Made by a program: the position numbers and the translations under genes. 64,000 nucleotides of DNA, from the NCBI RefSeq assembly GCF_038096165.1, contig NZ_CP151076.1, positions 1,302,001-1,366,000 on the forward strand. Reading direction: 5' to 3'. Positions 9,430-18,733 of the stretch are shown here, one piece after another (position 1 is the stretch's first letter; every line of letters starts with the position of its first letter). Under the pieces are notes generated by a model. The model was not told where the DNA came from and searched no databases. It saw only the letters and a list, made by a program, of their open reading frames with translations. Origin of the DNA: Pseudomonas sp. G.S.17 (GTDB lineage Bacteria > Pseudomonadota > Gammaproteobacteria > Pseudomonadales > Pseudomonadaceae).

Positions 9430-10267
9430 TCAGATCGGAACACCTGCCGTCAGCCTCAGCCGGATCGCGATTCACGCGGTCCTGATCATTGCGTGCCTGC
9501 TGTACCTGGTGCCGCTGGTGGTCATGTTGCTGACCAGCTTCAAGACTCCGGAAGACATCAGCACCGGCAACCTGCTCAGTTGGCCTGCCGTGGTGAGCAC
9601 CATCGGTTGGGTCAAGGCCTGGGCAACCGTCGACGGGTATTTCTGGAACTCGATCAAGATCACCGTGCCGGCAGTGTTGATCTCCACCGCCATCGGCGCG
9701 CTCAACGGTTACGTGCTGTCGTTCTGGCGTTTCCGTGGTTCGCAGTTGTTCTTCGGCCTGTTGCTGTTCGGCTGCTTCCTGCCGTTCCAGACCGTCCTGC
9801 TGCCAGCGTCCTTCACGCTGGGCAAGATGGGCCTGGCGAGCACCACCACCGGGCTGGTGTTTGTCCATGTGGTCTACGGCCTGGCGTTCACCACGCTGTT
9901 CTTCCGGAACTACTACGTGAGCATTCCGGATGCGCTGGTCAAGGCCGCGCGCCTGGACGGCGCCGGGTTCTTCACCATCTTCATGAAGATCATTCTGCCG
10001 ATGTCGACGCCGATCATCATGGTCTGCCTGATCTGGCAGTCCACGCAGATCTGGAACGACTTCCTGTTCGGGGTGGTGTTCTCCAGCGGCGACTCGCAAC
10101 CGATCACCGTGGCCCTGAATAACCTGGTCAACACCAGCACGGGTGCCAAGGAATACAACGTTGATATGGCGGCGGCGATGATTGCCGGTCTGCCGACACT
10201 GCTGGTCTACATCGTGGCAGGCAAGTATTTCGTGCGCGGTCTCACGGCCGGCGCGGTCAAGGGGTAA
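9422..10267 (+). CDS. gtsC: Glucose ABC transporter permease
   Basis: The 281-aa MalG-type permease is the second membrane half of the importer. It has six predicted helices and an EAA loop KAARLDGAGFFTIFMKIILP near residue 180. The ATG overlaps the end of gtsB, indicating coupled translation, and gtsD follows after 2 bp. Confidence 0.94.
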   Translation: MSNQIGTPAVSLSRIAIHAVLIIACLLYLVPLVVMLLTSFKTPEDISTGNLLSWPAVVSTIGWVKAWATVDGYFWNSIKITVPAVLISTAIGALNGYVLSFWRFRGSQLFFGLLLFGCFLPFQTVLLPASFTLGKMGLASTTTGLVFVHVVYGLAFTTLFFRNYYVSIPDALVKAARLDGAGFFTIFMKIILPMSTPIIMVCLIWQSTQIWNDFLFGVVFSSGDSQPITVALNNLVNTSTGAKEYNVDMAAAMIAGLPTLLVYIVAGKYFVRGLTAGAVKG

Positions 10268-10269
10268 AC

Positions 10270-11430
10270 ATGGCAACGCTCGAATTACGCAATGTAAACA
10301 AGACCTACGGCGTTGGCCTTCCGGACACGCTGAAGAACATCGAACTGCAGATCAAGGACGGTGAATTCCTGATTCTGGTCGGGCCTTCCGGCTGCGGTAA
10401 ATCCACCCTGATGAACTGCATCGCGGGTCTGGAAACCATCAGCAACGGCTCGATCCTGATCGACGACGCCGACGTCAGCGGCATGAGTCCCAAGGACCGT
10501 GACATCGCCATGGTCTTCCAGTCCTACGCGCTGTACCCGACCATGACCGTGCGCCAGAACATCGAGTTCGGCCTGAAAATCCGCAAGATGAGCGCCGCCG
10601 CCATCGACGAAGAAGTGACCCGGGTCGCCAAGCTGTTGCAGATCGAACACCTGCTCAATCGCAAGCCCGGCCAGTTGTCTGGCGGCCAGCAACAGCGTGT
10701 GGCCATGGGTCGCGCACTGGCGCGGCGGCCGAAGATTTACCTGTTCGATGAACCGCTGTCCAACCTCGACGCCAAGCTGCGGGTCGAGATGCGTACCGAA
10801 ATGAAGCTGATGCACCAGCGCCTGAAAACCACCACGGTATACGTCACCCACGACCAGATCGAAGCAATGACCCTGGGCGACAAAGTGGCGGTAATGAAAG
10901 ACGGGATCATCCAGCAGTTCGGCACCCCGAAAGAGATCTACAACAACCCGGCCAACCTGTTCGTGGCCAGCTTCATCGGTTCGCCGCCGATGAACTTCAT
11001 TCCCCTGCGCCTGCAACGCAAGGATGGCCGCCTGTTCGCCTTGCTCGACAGCGGTCAGGCCCGTTGCGAACTGCCCATGGGCATGTCGGATGCCGGGCTT
11101 GAAGATCGCGAAGTCATCCTTGGCATGCGTCCCGAGCAGATCGTTCTGGCGCCCGGCGAACCCAACGGCCTGCCGACCATTCGCGCTGAAGTCCAGGTTA
11201 CCGAGCCTACCGGGCCGGACACGCTGGTGTTCGTCAACCTGAACCAGAGCAAGGTCTGCTGCCGTCTGGCGCCGGACGTCGCGCCTCAGGTCGGGGAAAG
11301 CCTGACCCTGCAGTTCGATCCGGCCAAAGTCATGCTCTTCGACGCCGCCACCGGCGAGCGTCTTGGCGTGCTGGGCCAGCCACAACCCGCCGGGCGCGCG
11401 GGCAATGTCACGCAGATCAACCGCAATTGA
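10270..11430 (+). CDS. gtsD: Glucose ABC transporter ATP-binding protein
   Basis: The 386-aa MalK/UgpC-type ATPase powers GtsBC. Walker A is GPSGCGKST at residues 38-46, the Q-loop is in VFQSYALYP, the signature is LSGGQQQR near 136, Walker B is [11 protein letters not shown], and the switch histidine is in VTHDQIEA. The C-terminal 140 residues form the regulatory TOBE/MalK extension. Such ATPases can serve several sugar importers, but its place in gtsABCD makes glucose the expected substrate. Confidence 0.95.
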   Translation: MATLELRNVNKTYGVGLPDTLKNIELQIKDGEFLILVGPSGCGKSTLMNCIAGLETISNGSILIDDADVSGMSPKDRDIAMVFQSYALYPTMTVRQNIEFGLKIRKMSAAAIDEEVTRVAKLLQIEHLLNRKPGQLSGGQQQRVAMGRALARRPKIYLFDEPLSNLDAKLRVEMRTEMKLMHQRLKTTTVYVTHDQIEAMTLGDKVAVMKDGIIQQFGTPKEIYNNPANLFVASFIGSPPMNFIPLRLQRKDGRLFALLDSGQARCELPMGMSDAGLEDREVILGMRPEQIVLAPGEPNGLPTIRAEVQVTEPTGPDTLVFVNLNQSKVCCRLAPDVAPQVGESLTLQFDPAKVMLFDAATGERLGVLGQPQPAGRAGNVTQINRN

Positions 11431-11519
11431 ACCGAGCACAGTCAGCCGGGTAACCGCTGCCGTAACAGGTCGCCCAGCCGGCAAACACGAAGCAACCGAT
11501 GTCGATGCCGTTAGAAGCT

Positions 11520-11527
11520 AATAACAA
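11520..11527 (+). promoter_or_regulatory. Crc/Hfq CA motif upstream of oprB
   Basis: AATAACAA, followed by TAAAACGAGGA, lies 19 bases ahead of the oprB ATG and fits the AANAANAA motif. It parallels the motif at gtsA, so porin and importer may be repressed together by Hfq/Crc. Confidence 0.5.
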
Positions 11528-11546
11528 TAAAACGAGGATTTAAGGG

Positions 11547-12902
11547 ATGAAGAAGCTACGCAATAAATCGCTTAACCAGTTCCAGCTTATCGGTGGTTTG
11601 TCTGTATTGAGTGCGTTGGCGTTTACGGGAACCGCCAGTGCTGTCGAGCCGTTCCACGCCAATGAACACATGACCGGCGATTGGGGTGGATTGCGACAGG
11701 AACTGTATGACAAGGGCTATGACTTCTCGCTGGAATACGTCGGCGAGATGGGCGCCAACGTGCATGGCGGCTACAACGACGACAAGACGGCGCGGTACAG
11801 CGATCAGTTCGCCCTCGGCGTGCAGATGGATCTGGAGAAGGTCCTTGGCTGGAAGAATGCGGAGTTCAAACTGGCCATCACCGAACGAAGCGGCAACAAC
11901 ATTTCCAATGACCGACTCGGCGATCCTCGTGTCGGCACGCTCAGTTCCTCGCAGGAAGTCTGGGGTCGCGGGCAGACCTGGCGCCTGACGCAAATGTGGG
12001 TCAAGCAGACCTATTTCGACGGCAAGCTCGACATCAAGGCCGGGCGGATGGGCGAGGGCGAGGATTTCGGCAGCTTCCCTTGCGACTTCCAGAACTTGAC
12101 CTTCTGCGGTACTCAGGCCGCCAACTATGTGAACACCTGGTACAACTGGCCAGTCAGCCAGTGGGCCTTGCGCGTGAAGTACAACATCACGCCTGAAGTC
12201 TTCGCCCAGATCGGCGTCTACGAACAGAACCCTTCGTACCTGGAAACCGGCAACGGCTTCAAGCTGAGCGGCAGTGGCGCCAAAGGCACCCTGGTGCCGG
12301 TGGAAGTGGTGTGGTCGCCGACCATCAACTCGTTGCCGGGCGAATACCGTCTGGGTTACTACTTCAGCAGCCCGAGTGCTGACGATGTCTACGAGGATCG
12401 CAACGGCCAGCCACAAGGCCTCACCGGCGGCCAATTCAAGTCGCGTAGCGAGAAGACTGGCTGGTGGGTCGTGGCGCAGCAAAAGATCATGAACTTCGGC
12501 GGCGATCAGTCCCGGGGCCTGAGCCTGTTTGCCAACGCTACCGTGCATGACAAGGACACCAACTTCGTCGACAACTTCCTGCAGGTCGGCATGGTCTTCA
12601 AAGGCCCGTTTGCTGCGCGTCCGAAGGATGACATCGGCATCGGCGTTTCGCGCATTCACGTCAACGAAGACGTCCGTGATCGCGCCAGGCAGATCAACGC
12701 CGTCAACGGGATCGACGACTACGACAACCCAGGTTATCTGCCGATCCAGAAAAGCGAATACAACTCCGAGATCTACTACGGCGTGCACGTCACCGACTGG
12801 CTGACCATTCGTCCCAACCTGCAATACATCAAGTCTCCGGGCGGTGTCGATCAGGTGGATAACGCGCTGGTGGCCGGTATCAAACTGCAGACCAAGTTTT
12901 AA
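11547..12902 (+). CDS. oprB: Carbohydrate-selective porin OprB
   Basis: This outer-membrane glucose porin of the OprB family is 451 aa. The signal peptide ends at about TASAVEP (residues 33-39), followed by the family opening HMTGDWGGLRQELYDKGYDFSLEYVGE and a C-terminal aromatic residue (KLQTKF) typical of outer-membrane barrels. It lies 116 bp after gtsD, so porin and importer form one uptake route, and it is followed by a strong terminator. Confidence 0.95.
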   Translation: MKKLRNKSLNQFQLIGGLSVLSALAFTGTASAVEPFHANEHMTGDWGGLRQELYDKGYDFSLEYVGEMGANVHGGYNDDKTARYSDQFALGVQMDLEKVLGWKNAEFKLAITERSGNNISNDRLGDPRVGTLSSSQEVWGRGQTWRLTQMWVKQTYFDGKLDIKAGRMGEGEDFGSFPCDFQNLTFCGTQAANYVNTWYNWPVSQWALRVKYNITPEVFAQIGVYEQNPSYLETGNGFKLSGSGAKGTLVPVEVVWSPTINSLPGEYRLGYYFSSPSADDVYEDRNGQPQGLTGGQFKSRSEKTGWWVVAQQKIMNFGGDQSRGLSLFANATVHDKDTNFVDNFLQVGMVFKGPFAARPKDDIGIGVSRIHVNEDVRDRARQINAVNGIDDYDNPGYLPIQKSEYNSEIYYGVHVTDWLTIRPNLQYIKSPGGVDQVDNALVAGIKLQTKF

Positions 12903-12928
12903 CAACGATCAAGGGTCGTGTGTGCTTT

Positions 12929-12956
12929 ACGGGCGGCCTGGCTGCCCGTTTTTTTT
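12929..12956 (+). terminator. Rho-independent terminator after oprB
   Basis: The stem ACGGGC/GCCCGT with an internal GGCC..GGCT segment is followed by eight T residues. It closes the gts-oprB operon. Confidence 0.85.
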
Positions 12957-12984
12957 GGGTGGCTTTCTGGATTCAATTCATTGC

Positions 12985-13036
12985 GTAGGACCGGCTTTAG
13001 CCGGGAGCGCGCGCTCCCGGCTAAAGCCGGTCCTAC
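12985..13036. repeat. REP palindrome (GTAGGACCGGCTTTAGCC type)
   Basis: A 52-bp near-perfect hairpin, with the arm GTAGGACCGGCTTTAGCCGGGAGCGCG and its complement, lies between the oprB terminator and the epimerase-like gene. Confidence 0.9.
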
Positions 13037-13088
13037 GGTTGTAGCAAAACATTTTTTCGGGACCGCAATGACCATCAAGGAAGCGGGG

Positions 13089-13943
13089 ATGCTGGAGCAT
13101 CCGTTGCAGCGATTCTTCACCTCCAGGCGCTCCAGGCCGACGTTCGAGTGGGAGCGTTATCAGCTACGTGACGTGCTGATCATCGACCACCCGCAATGTG
13201 AGGCGGTGTTCAGCCGTCAGGGCGGCCAGTTGCTGCATTTTCAACCTCGGGGCCAGAAGCCCTGGTTGTGGTGTGCGTCGCATTGGCCACAGGTCGGTGC
13301 GATTCGCGGCGGCGTTCCGGTCTGCTGGCCTTGGTATGGCCGTCATCCGAGCGAAGGCGTATGGCCGGCGCACGGTTGGGCGCGGCTGCTGGACTGGAAA
13401 CTGATCGACAGCCGCGAAAGCGAGGCGGGCGTGAGCCTGCATTGGCGTCTGCAACTGTGGGACTGGCAAGCCGACCTGCACGCCGAGCTGGGGCAGGGCA
13501 TGGAATTGCGTTTGACCACCCGGCATCAGGATAGTGAGCCCTGTCAGTTCAGTCATGCGCTGCACGCCTATTGGCGGATCAGTGATGTACAGGAAGTAGC
13601 GCTTGAAGGCCTGGATGGCGCGCAAGGCTACGATCAGCTCAGCCGGCAGGCGTGTCAGCAAGAAGGCGACTTGCGCGTGGCGGGCGGCTGTCAGCGGGTG
13701 TTCGATCACACCGGACCTTTGCAGTTACAGGATCAAGCCTGGCAACGGCGTTTGGGTATCGATACCGGCGACAGCGCCAACACCGTGGTCTGGCACCCCG
13801 GCAAACGCCCGCTGATGGGCGTGGCGGGCAGCGAAGCGGGCGGGTTCGTCTGCGTCGAGGCTGCGTCAGGCGGCAGCGAAAGCCTGAGCCTGGCGCCAGG
13901 CGAGCGCGCCGAGTTGAGTTTGCAGGCTTATCTGGTGCATTGA
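13089..13943 (+). CDS. D-hexose-6-phosphate mutarotase (YeaD-like aldose 1-epimerase family)
   Basis: The 284-aa cytoplasmic protein has galactose-mutarotase features: FSRQGGQLLHFQP near residue 40, GGVPVCWPWYGRHP near 78, and AHGWAR with a likely catalytic histidine near 95. YeaD-type enzymes interconvert glucose-6-phosphate anomers. I chose the ATG at 13089 because AAGGAAGCGGGG lies directly upstream and the product starts MLEHPLQRFF; an ATG at 13068 would add seven residues. Its place after the glucose-uptake operon fits hexose-phosphate metabolism. Confidence 0.8.
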   Translation: MLEHPLQRFFTSRRSRPTFEWERYQLRDVLIIDHPQCEAVFSRQGGQLLHFQPRGQKPWLWCASHWPQVGAIRGGVPVCWPWYGRHPSEGVWPAHGWARLLDWKLIDSRESEAGVSLHWRLQLWDWQADLHAELGQGMELRLTTRHQDSEPCQFSHALHAYWRISDVQEVALEGLDGAQGYDQLSRQACQQEGDLRVAGGCQRVFDHTGPLQLQDQAWQRRLGIDTGDSANTVVWHPGKRPLMGVAGSEAGGFVCVEAASGGSESLSLAPGERAELSLQAYLVH

Positions 13944-14043
13944 GTGTGCGCAGAACCTGTAATTGGATGGACTCGCCCAAGCCGAGGCGTCTGTAGCGCC
14001 ACGGTGGCATTCTTAAGAAGCCAACGACAGCGAGGGCGAGTCC

Positions 14044-15147
14044 ATGAAAAAGCATACGACCAAAAATAACGCCTTGTCTTCAGCCGACGTGTCGGCTTGT
14101 TCGACAGTGGCGGTAGATCTTGCCAAGAATGTGTTCCAGGTGGCCGGGGAAGATGCCCTTGGTCAGGTCATTTACGAAGAGCGGATCAAGTCACGCGAAA
14201 CCTTTGTGGCCTTTTTACAAAAACTGCCGGCAGGCGTGACGGTGCTGATGGAGACCGGCCCTGGCGCGCAGGCTTGGGCGCGGCTGTTGCAAGCACAAGG
14301 CAATCAGGCGCGAATTTTACCGGCGCAACATGTCGCCAAACATCGTAGCGGTGCCAAAAATGATCGCAACGATGTGCTGGCGATATTGCGTTCAGGACGA
14401 GATGTAAACATTGCGCCAGTGCCAGTCAAAAGCACCGCACAACTGGCCATGCAGGCTCTGCATCGTGCTCGACAAGGGTATGTAAGGCGGCGCACTGCAA
14501 TGGGTAATCAGATACGCGGGCTGTTGCTGGAACAGGGCATTGCCATGGCGCAAGGGGCGGTGACCCTCAGCCGAAATGTCCCACGTATATTGGAAGATGC
14601 CATCCAGCCATTGCCGGATATGTTGCGCGAGCTGATTGATGAAATGCTGGGCGAATGGAGCCATCTGGGTGAGCGCATCGATGTACTGACGGGCCGTCTG
14701 GAAGCAGCAGCGCGCGAAGATGAGACAGCAAAGCGTCTGATGACAGTGCGCGGCATCGGCCCAATCATCGCCACCGCCTTGCTGGCCAAACAGACTGAGC
14801 CTGAGCGTTTCGCCAATGCCCGAATGTTTGCTGCCTACTTCGGCACGGTGCCCGAGCAGCACAGCAGCGGGCAAAAAATCCGATTGGGAGGAATTTGCAG
14901 ACGCGGAGATGGCTATATTCGCAGCCTGTCGATTCAAGGAGCGCACGCCGTGTTAAGGCAGGTGAAGCCTGATTCGGAGCATCCCGATGATCGCCGGCTA
15001 AGACGCTGGCTAAGTCAGCATGGTCAAAAAGGAGCAGCCGTAAGGTTGGCCAATAGAAACCTGCGCATCGTCTGGGTGCTGCTGCAAAACAATCAGACCT
15101 ATCGTCGTCAGCCTGCAGGTTGCCAGGAGGCGACGATGAATCATTAA
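14044..15147 (+). CDS. IS110-family transposase
   Basis: The 367-aa DEDD recombinase has an N-terminal RuvC-like domain with acidic residues in VAVDLAKN (near 24), METGPGAQA (near 70) and KNDRNDVLAI (near 105). The C-terminal Transposase_20 domain contains RLMTVRGIGPIIATALLA (near 240) and PEQHSSGQKIRLGGI with the conserved serine. These enzymes recombine under the direction of a structured RNA encoded by the element. The frame looks intact, so the element may be active. Confidence 0.93.
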   Translation: MKKHTTKNNALSSADVSACSTVAVDLAKNVFQVAGEDALGQVIYEERIKSRETFVAFLQKLPAGVTVLMETGPGAQAWARLLQAQGNQARILPAQHVAKHRSGAKNDRNDVLAILRSGRDVNIAPVPVKSTAQLAMQALHRARQGYVRRRTAMGNQIRGLLLEQGIAMAQGAVTLSRNVPRILEDAIQPLPDMLRELIDEMLGEWSHLGERIDVLTGRLEAAAREDETAKRLMTVRGIGPIIATALLAKQTEPERFANARMFAAYFGTVPEQHSSGQKIRLGGICRRGDGYIRSLSIQGAHAVLRQVKPDSEHPDDRRLRRWLSQHGQKGAAVRLANRNLRIVWVLLQNNQTYRRQPAGCQEATMNH

Positions 15148-15383
15148 TCAACAGAGTTCTGCCACCGGGGTGCTGAGTCACCTCAACCGCTGCTGAAGAA
15201 CATTGACCCCAGGTCAGACCGTCGCGGATAGATGCCTGCGGTCCTACTGGCCCTTTGAGGCCTTAACGTAATCGGCATACCGCGAGCTTACCCAATGTTG
15301 GCCAGAAGCCGTAACGCTTCCTCGAACAGGCCTTATACATAGATGCAACCGGGTAGCAGTGTTCAAAAGCAGGTTGAAAGTGT
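15148..15383 (+). ncRNA. Candidate bridge/seek guide RNA region of the IS
   Basis: This non-coding 3' part of the IS lies where IS1111-type elements encode their guide RNA. It contains GGTCCTAC at 15240-15247, the reverse complement of GTAGGACC at the reconstructed insertion site, with flanking partial identity (GC before, GG after). A GGCC..GGCC hairpin follows at 15249-15262. RNA boundaries and the second guide are not assigned. The call is an inference from element architecture plus this 8-nt match. Confidence 0.5.
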
Positions 15384-15399
15384 GGGCGAGTCCATACAT

Positions 15400-15457
15400 A
15401 GGACCGGCTTCAGCCGGGAGGGCGATTGACGCCCTCGCGACTAAAGTCGCTCCTACG
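15400..15457. repeat. REP, right half of the IS target
   Basis: The left arm AGGACCGGCTTCAGCCGGGAGGGCG is paired with a different right arm, CGCGACTAAAGTCGCTCCTAC, so this is a hybrid of two REP variants. The IS lies immediately to its left. Confidence 0.8.
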
Positions 15458-15461
15458 GCTC

Positions 15462-16328
15462 CTAACCCTGATCCTCAACCGGATAGCGGCTGTCATTCAG
15501 GCTTTCCTTGATCTTGCGCAGATGCGGCTGGAAGTCGACGCCGCGGCGCAGGGTCATGCCGGTGGCGAGTACGTCGAGCACGGTCAGCTGGATGATCCGC
15601 GAGGTCATCGGCATATAGATGTCGGTGTCTTCCGGCAGCGGAATGTTCAGGCTGACGGTGCTGGCCTTGGCCAGGGGTGAGCCCGCCGCAGTCAGGCCCA
15701 GGACCGAAGCGCCGTTGGCGCGGGCGATGCGTGCGACTTCGACCAGTTCGCGGGTGCGGCCGGTGTAGGAAATGATCACGAACAATTCCCCGGTGTGCGC
15801 CACCGAGGCAATCATGCGTTGCATCAGCACATCAGCGTGGGCGGTCACGGCCAGGTTGAAACGGAAGAACTTGTGCTGGGCGTCCAGCGCAACCGGCGCC
15901 GAAGCACCGAGGCCGAAGAAGTGAATCTGCCGAGCCTGAATCAGCATGTCCACGGCTTTGCTGATCAGCGCCGGGTCCAGTTGCTGGCAGGCGCTGTCCA
16001 GCGAGGCGATGGCGCTGCCGAAGATCTTCTGGGTGTAGGCCTCGGTATCGTCATCCGCTTCGACTGCGCGGCTCACATACGCGGCACCGCTGGCCAGGCT
16101 CTGTGCCAGCTGCAACTTGAGTTCCGGGTAGCCGCTGACGCTGAATGAGCGGCAGAAGCGGTTGACCGTGGGCTCGCTGACTTTGGCGGCCTGGGCCAGC
16201 GCTGCGATGCTGAAACGGGTCGCTTGCTGCGGATTGAGCAGAATCGCCTCAGCGACCTTGCGCTCAGCCTTGTTCAGCTCTTCGAGTCGGCTCTGGATCA
16301 TCTCCAGAAGGTTTCGTGTGCGGTCCAT
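15462..16328 (-). CDS. hexR: HexR transcriptional repressor (RpiR family)
   Basis: The 288-aa protein has an N-terminal helix-turn-helix, [23 protein letters not shown], near residues 38-60. A C-terminal SIS sugar-phosphate domain includes [13 protein letters not shown] and [16 protein letters not shown]. HexR represses zwf-pgl-eda, edd-glk-gltR-gtrS and gap until KDPG binds. It diverges from zwf, and operators found here match its consensus at all three promoters. Confidence 0.94.
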   Translation of the reverse strand: MDRTRNLLEMIQSRLEELNKAERKVAEAILLNPQQATRFSIAALAQAAKVSEPTVNRFCRSFSVSGYPELKLQLAQSLASGAAYVSRAVEADDDTEAYTQKIFGSAIASLDSACQQLDPALISKAVDMLIQARQIHFFGLGASAPVALDAQHKFFRFNLAVTAHADVLMQRMIASVAHTGELFVIISYTGRTRELVEVARIARANGASVLGLTAAGSPLAKASTVSLNIPLPEDTDIYMPMTSRIIQLTVLDVLATGMTLRRGVDFQPHLRKIKESLNDSRYPVEDQG

Positions 16329-16464
16329 TCAAAGTCCTTGTCGCGGCTGTTTTGCTCAGGGTTTTGCGAGAGCTATCACGAGGCCCTTTAGCCTGTAGCA
16401 AAGGTGGCCTATCGTACTGAGGGCCTGTGTTGATCACCACTGGAATATGGTTTTAGACGGGATG

Positions 16465-16479
16465 TTGTGGTTATTACTA
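16465..16479. promoter_or_regulatory. HexR operator at zwf
   Basis: TTGTGGTTATTACTA matches TTGT-N7-ACAA with one mismatch (ACTA). A wider dyad TGTTGT...ACTACA spans 16463-16481. It lies 68 bp upstream of zwf in the hexR/zwf divergent region and may also allow autoregulation. Confidence 0.7.
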
Positions 16480-16546
16480 CATTTGGCCTTGAGTAACGCC
16501 TTTAAAAAAGGTATTTGTAGCCTAACTTGATAAAAGAACCAACATT

Positions 16547-18016
16547 ATGCTCTCGATTACGGTTGAACCGTGCACTTTTGCCTTGTTTGGCGCCTTGGGC
16601 GACCTGGCAGTGCGCAAGCTGTTCCCGGCCCTTTATCAACTCGACCGCGCTGGATTGCTGCATGCCGACACGCGAATCCTTGCGTTGGCGCGCGAACCGG
16701 GCGACGAACAGCAGCATTTGGCATACATCGATAAATCCCTGCGCCGCTTTGTTCCGGAGGCTGAACTTGAGCCTGAGAACGTGGAGCGTTTTCAGGCTCG
16801 CCTGAGTTACCTGCACGTGGATTTCCTCAAGGCCGAGGATTACGTGGCGCTGGCTGAGCGGGTTGGTGATGCGCAAGTCCTGATCGCGTACTTCGCTACG
16901 CCCGCGTCGGTGTATGGCGCGATCTGCGAAAACCTCGCCTCGGTCAACCTTACCGAGCGCACTCGCGCGGTGCTGGAAAAACCTATCGGTCATGACCTGG
17001 CGTCTTCACGTCGGGTCAACGATGCCGTGGCGCAGTTCCTGCCGGAAAGCCGCATCTATCGCATCGACCACTATCTGGGCAAGGACACCGTTCAGAACCT
17101 GATCGCCCTGCGTTTCGCCAATAGTCTGTTCGAAACCCAGTGGAACCAGAATCATATTTCCCACGTGGAAATCACCGTTGCGGAAAAGGTCGGCATCGAA
17201 GGCCGTTGGGGCTATTTCGATCAGGCCGGGCAATTGCGCGACATGATCCAGAACCACCTGCTGCAGCTGCTGTGCCTGATCGCCATGGACCCGCCCAGCG
17301 ACCTGTCCGCCGACAGTATTCGTGACGAGAAGGTCAAGGTGCTCAAGGCACTGGCACCGTTCACCCCGGAACGTCTGGCGACCCAGGTCGTACGCGGCCA
17401 GTACATCGCCGGTTACAGCGAAGGCAAGCCGGTGCCCGGTTATCTGGAGGAAGAAAACTCCAATACCCAGAGCGACACGGAAACCTTCGTCGCCCTGCGT
17501 GCCGACATTCGCAACTGGCGCTGGTCCGGCGTGCCGTTCTACCTGCGCACCGGCAAGCGTATGCCGGCCAAGCTGTCGCAGATCGTCATCCACTTCAAAG
17601 AACCGCCGCACTACATCTTCGCTCCCGAGCAGCGCATGCAGATCAGCAACCGCCTGATCATTCGCCTGCAACCGGACGAAGGCATTTCCTTGCAAGTGAT
17701 GACCAAGGACCAAGGCCTGGATAAAGGCATGCAGTTGCGCAGCGGCCCACTGCAACTGAATTTTTCCGACACCTACCGCAGCGCGCGCGTCCCTGATGCG
17801 TATGAGCGGTTGTTGCTGGAAGTGATGCGCGGCAATCAGAACCTGTTTGTTCGCAAAGATGAAATTGAGTACGCATGGCAATGGTGCGATCAGCTGATCG
17901 CCGGCTGGAAAAAGGCAGGCGATGCGCCCAAGCCTTACGCCGCCGGATCGTGGGGCCCGATGAGCTCCATTGCATTGATTACTCGTGACGGGAGATCGTG
18001 GTATGGCGATATGTGA
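16547..18016 (+). CDS. zwf: Glucose-6-phosphate 1-dehydrogenase
   Basis: It oxidises glucose 6-phosphate to 6-phosphogluconolactone with NAD(P). The 489-aa length is typical. The nucleotide-binding [16 protein letters not shown] is near residue 13 and the active-site [13 protein letters not shown] near 172. It is the first gene of zwf-pgl-eda and overlaps pgl by 14 bp. Pseudomonads carry several Zwf isoforms; the one beside hexR is the main Entner-Doudoroff enzyme. Confidence 0.97.
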   Translation: MLSITVEPCTFALFGALGDLAVRKLFPALYQLDRAGLLHADTRILALAREPGDEQQHLAYIDKSLRRFVPEAELEPENVERFQARLSYLHVDFLKAEDYVALAERVGDAQVLIAYFATPASVYGAICENLASVNLTERTRAVLEKPIGHDLASSRRVNDAVAQFLPESRIYRIDHYLGKDTVQNLIALRFANSLFETQWNQNHISHVEITVAEKVGIEGRWGYFDQAGQLRDMIQNHLLQLLCLIAMDPPSDLSADSIRDEKVKVLKALAPFTPERLATQVVRGQYIAGYSEGKPVPGYLEEENSNTQSDTETFVALRADIRNWRWSGVPFYLRTGKRMPAKLSQIVIHFKEPPHYIFAPEQRMQISNRLIIRLQPDEGISLQVMTKDQGLDKGMQLRSGPLQLNFSDTYRSARVPDAYERLLLEVMRGNQNLFVRKDEIEYAWQWCDQLIAGWKKAGDAPKPYAAGSWGPMSSIALITRDGRSWYGDM

Positions 18017-18716
18017 CCTTGAACTGCCAGCGGGCTTAGTCGCTCGCGAGTTCGATAATCCTGCGCTGCTGGCCAGTGAGCTGGCAGCTAACGTGGCTGA
18101 GCAACTGAAAACGGCGATCAGCAGCAACGGCGTCGCAACCCTGGTGGTTTCCGGCGGTCGCAGCCCGGTGGCGTTTTTCCAGAGCCTGGCCGAGCAGCCG
18201 CTGGACTGGTCCAAAGTGGTGGTCAGCCTGGCTGACGAACGCTGGGTGCCGGTTGAACATGCCGACAGCAACGCTGGCCTGTTGCAGCGCTATCTGCTGC
18301 AAGGCCCGGCGGCCAAGGCGAAGTTCCTCGGTTTGTACAGCGTTGCCCAGAGTCTTGAAGAAGCGGCTGACGCTGCCGATCAGGCGCTGGCCGAATTGCC
18401 GCCCATCGACGTACTGATTCTGGGTATGGGTGATGACGGGCACACCGCTTCGTTGTTTCCCAAGAGCCCGAACCTGAATGAAGCCTTGCGGCTGGATGGC
18501 GAACGTCGTTGCTTGCCGATGCTGGCGCCGACCGTGCCGCATCAGCGCCTGACCATGACCCGCCGTCTGCTGGCTTCGGCGCGTTTGCCGATCCTGTCCG
18601 TTTCCGGCCAGGCCAAACTCGACACCCTGCGCGCGGCCCTGGCCGGTGATGACCTCGCCGAAATGCCGGTTCGCGCCTTCCTTGACTCTTCCCTTGAGAT
18701 TTACTGGTGCCCATAA
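18003..18716 (+). CDS. pgl: 6-phosphogluconolactonase
   Basis: It hydrolyses the Zwf product to 6-phosphogluconate. The 237-aa protein shows the family signatures [12 protein letters not shown] near residue 47 and [13 protein letters not shown] near 140. The ATG at 18003 lies inside the zwf end and has GGGAGA upstream; this start gives the family N-terminus MAICDLELP. eda follows after 17 bp. Confidence 0.95.
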   Translation: MAICDLELPAGLVAREFDNPALLASELAANVAEQLKTAISSNGVATLVVSGGRSPVAFFQSLAEQPLDWSKVVVSLADERWVPVEHADSNAGLLQRYLLQGPAAKAKFLGLYSVAQSLEEAADAADQALAELPPIDVLILGMGDDGHTASLFPKSPNLNEALRLDGERRCLPMLAPTVPHQRLTMTRRLLASARLPILSVSGQAKLDTLRAALAGDDLAEMPVRAFLDSSLEIYWCP

Positions 18717-18733
18717 GCAAAGGATCCGCCGCC

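Larger units (their letters stand above)
13961..15399 (+). mobile_element. IS110-family element, IS1111 type, inserted at a REP
   Basis: The element of about 1.44 kb encodes one DEDD transposase. It has a short left non-coding end (about 80 bp) and a long right one (about 250 bp), the IS1111 layout. Subterminal 11-bp inverted repeats are TGGACTCGCCC (13968-13978) and GGGCGAGTCCA (15384-15394). A further copy of the latter overlaps the transposase start (14034-14044). No target duplication is seen. Removing the element rejoins CAGAACCTGT to AGGACCGGCTTCAGCC, restoring a normal REP start. Exact ends are uncertain by 1-3 bp. Confidence 0.85.
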
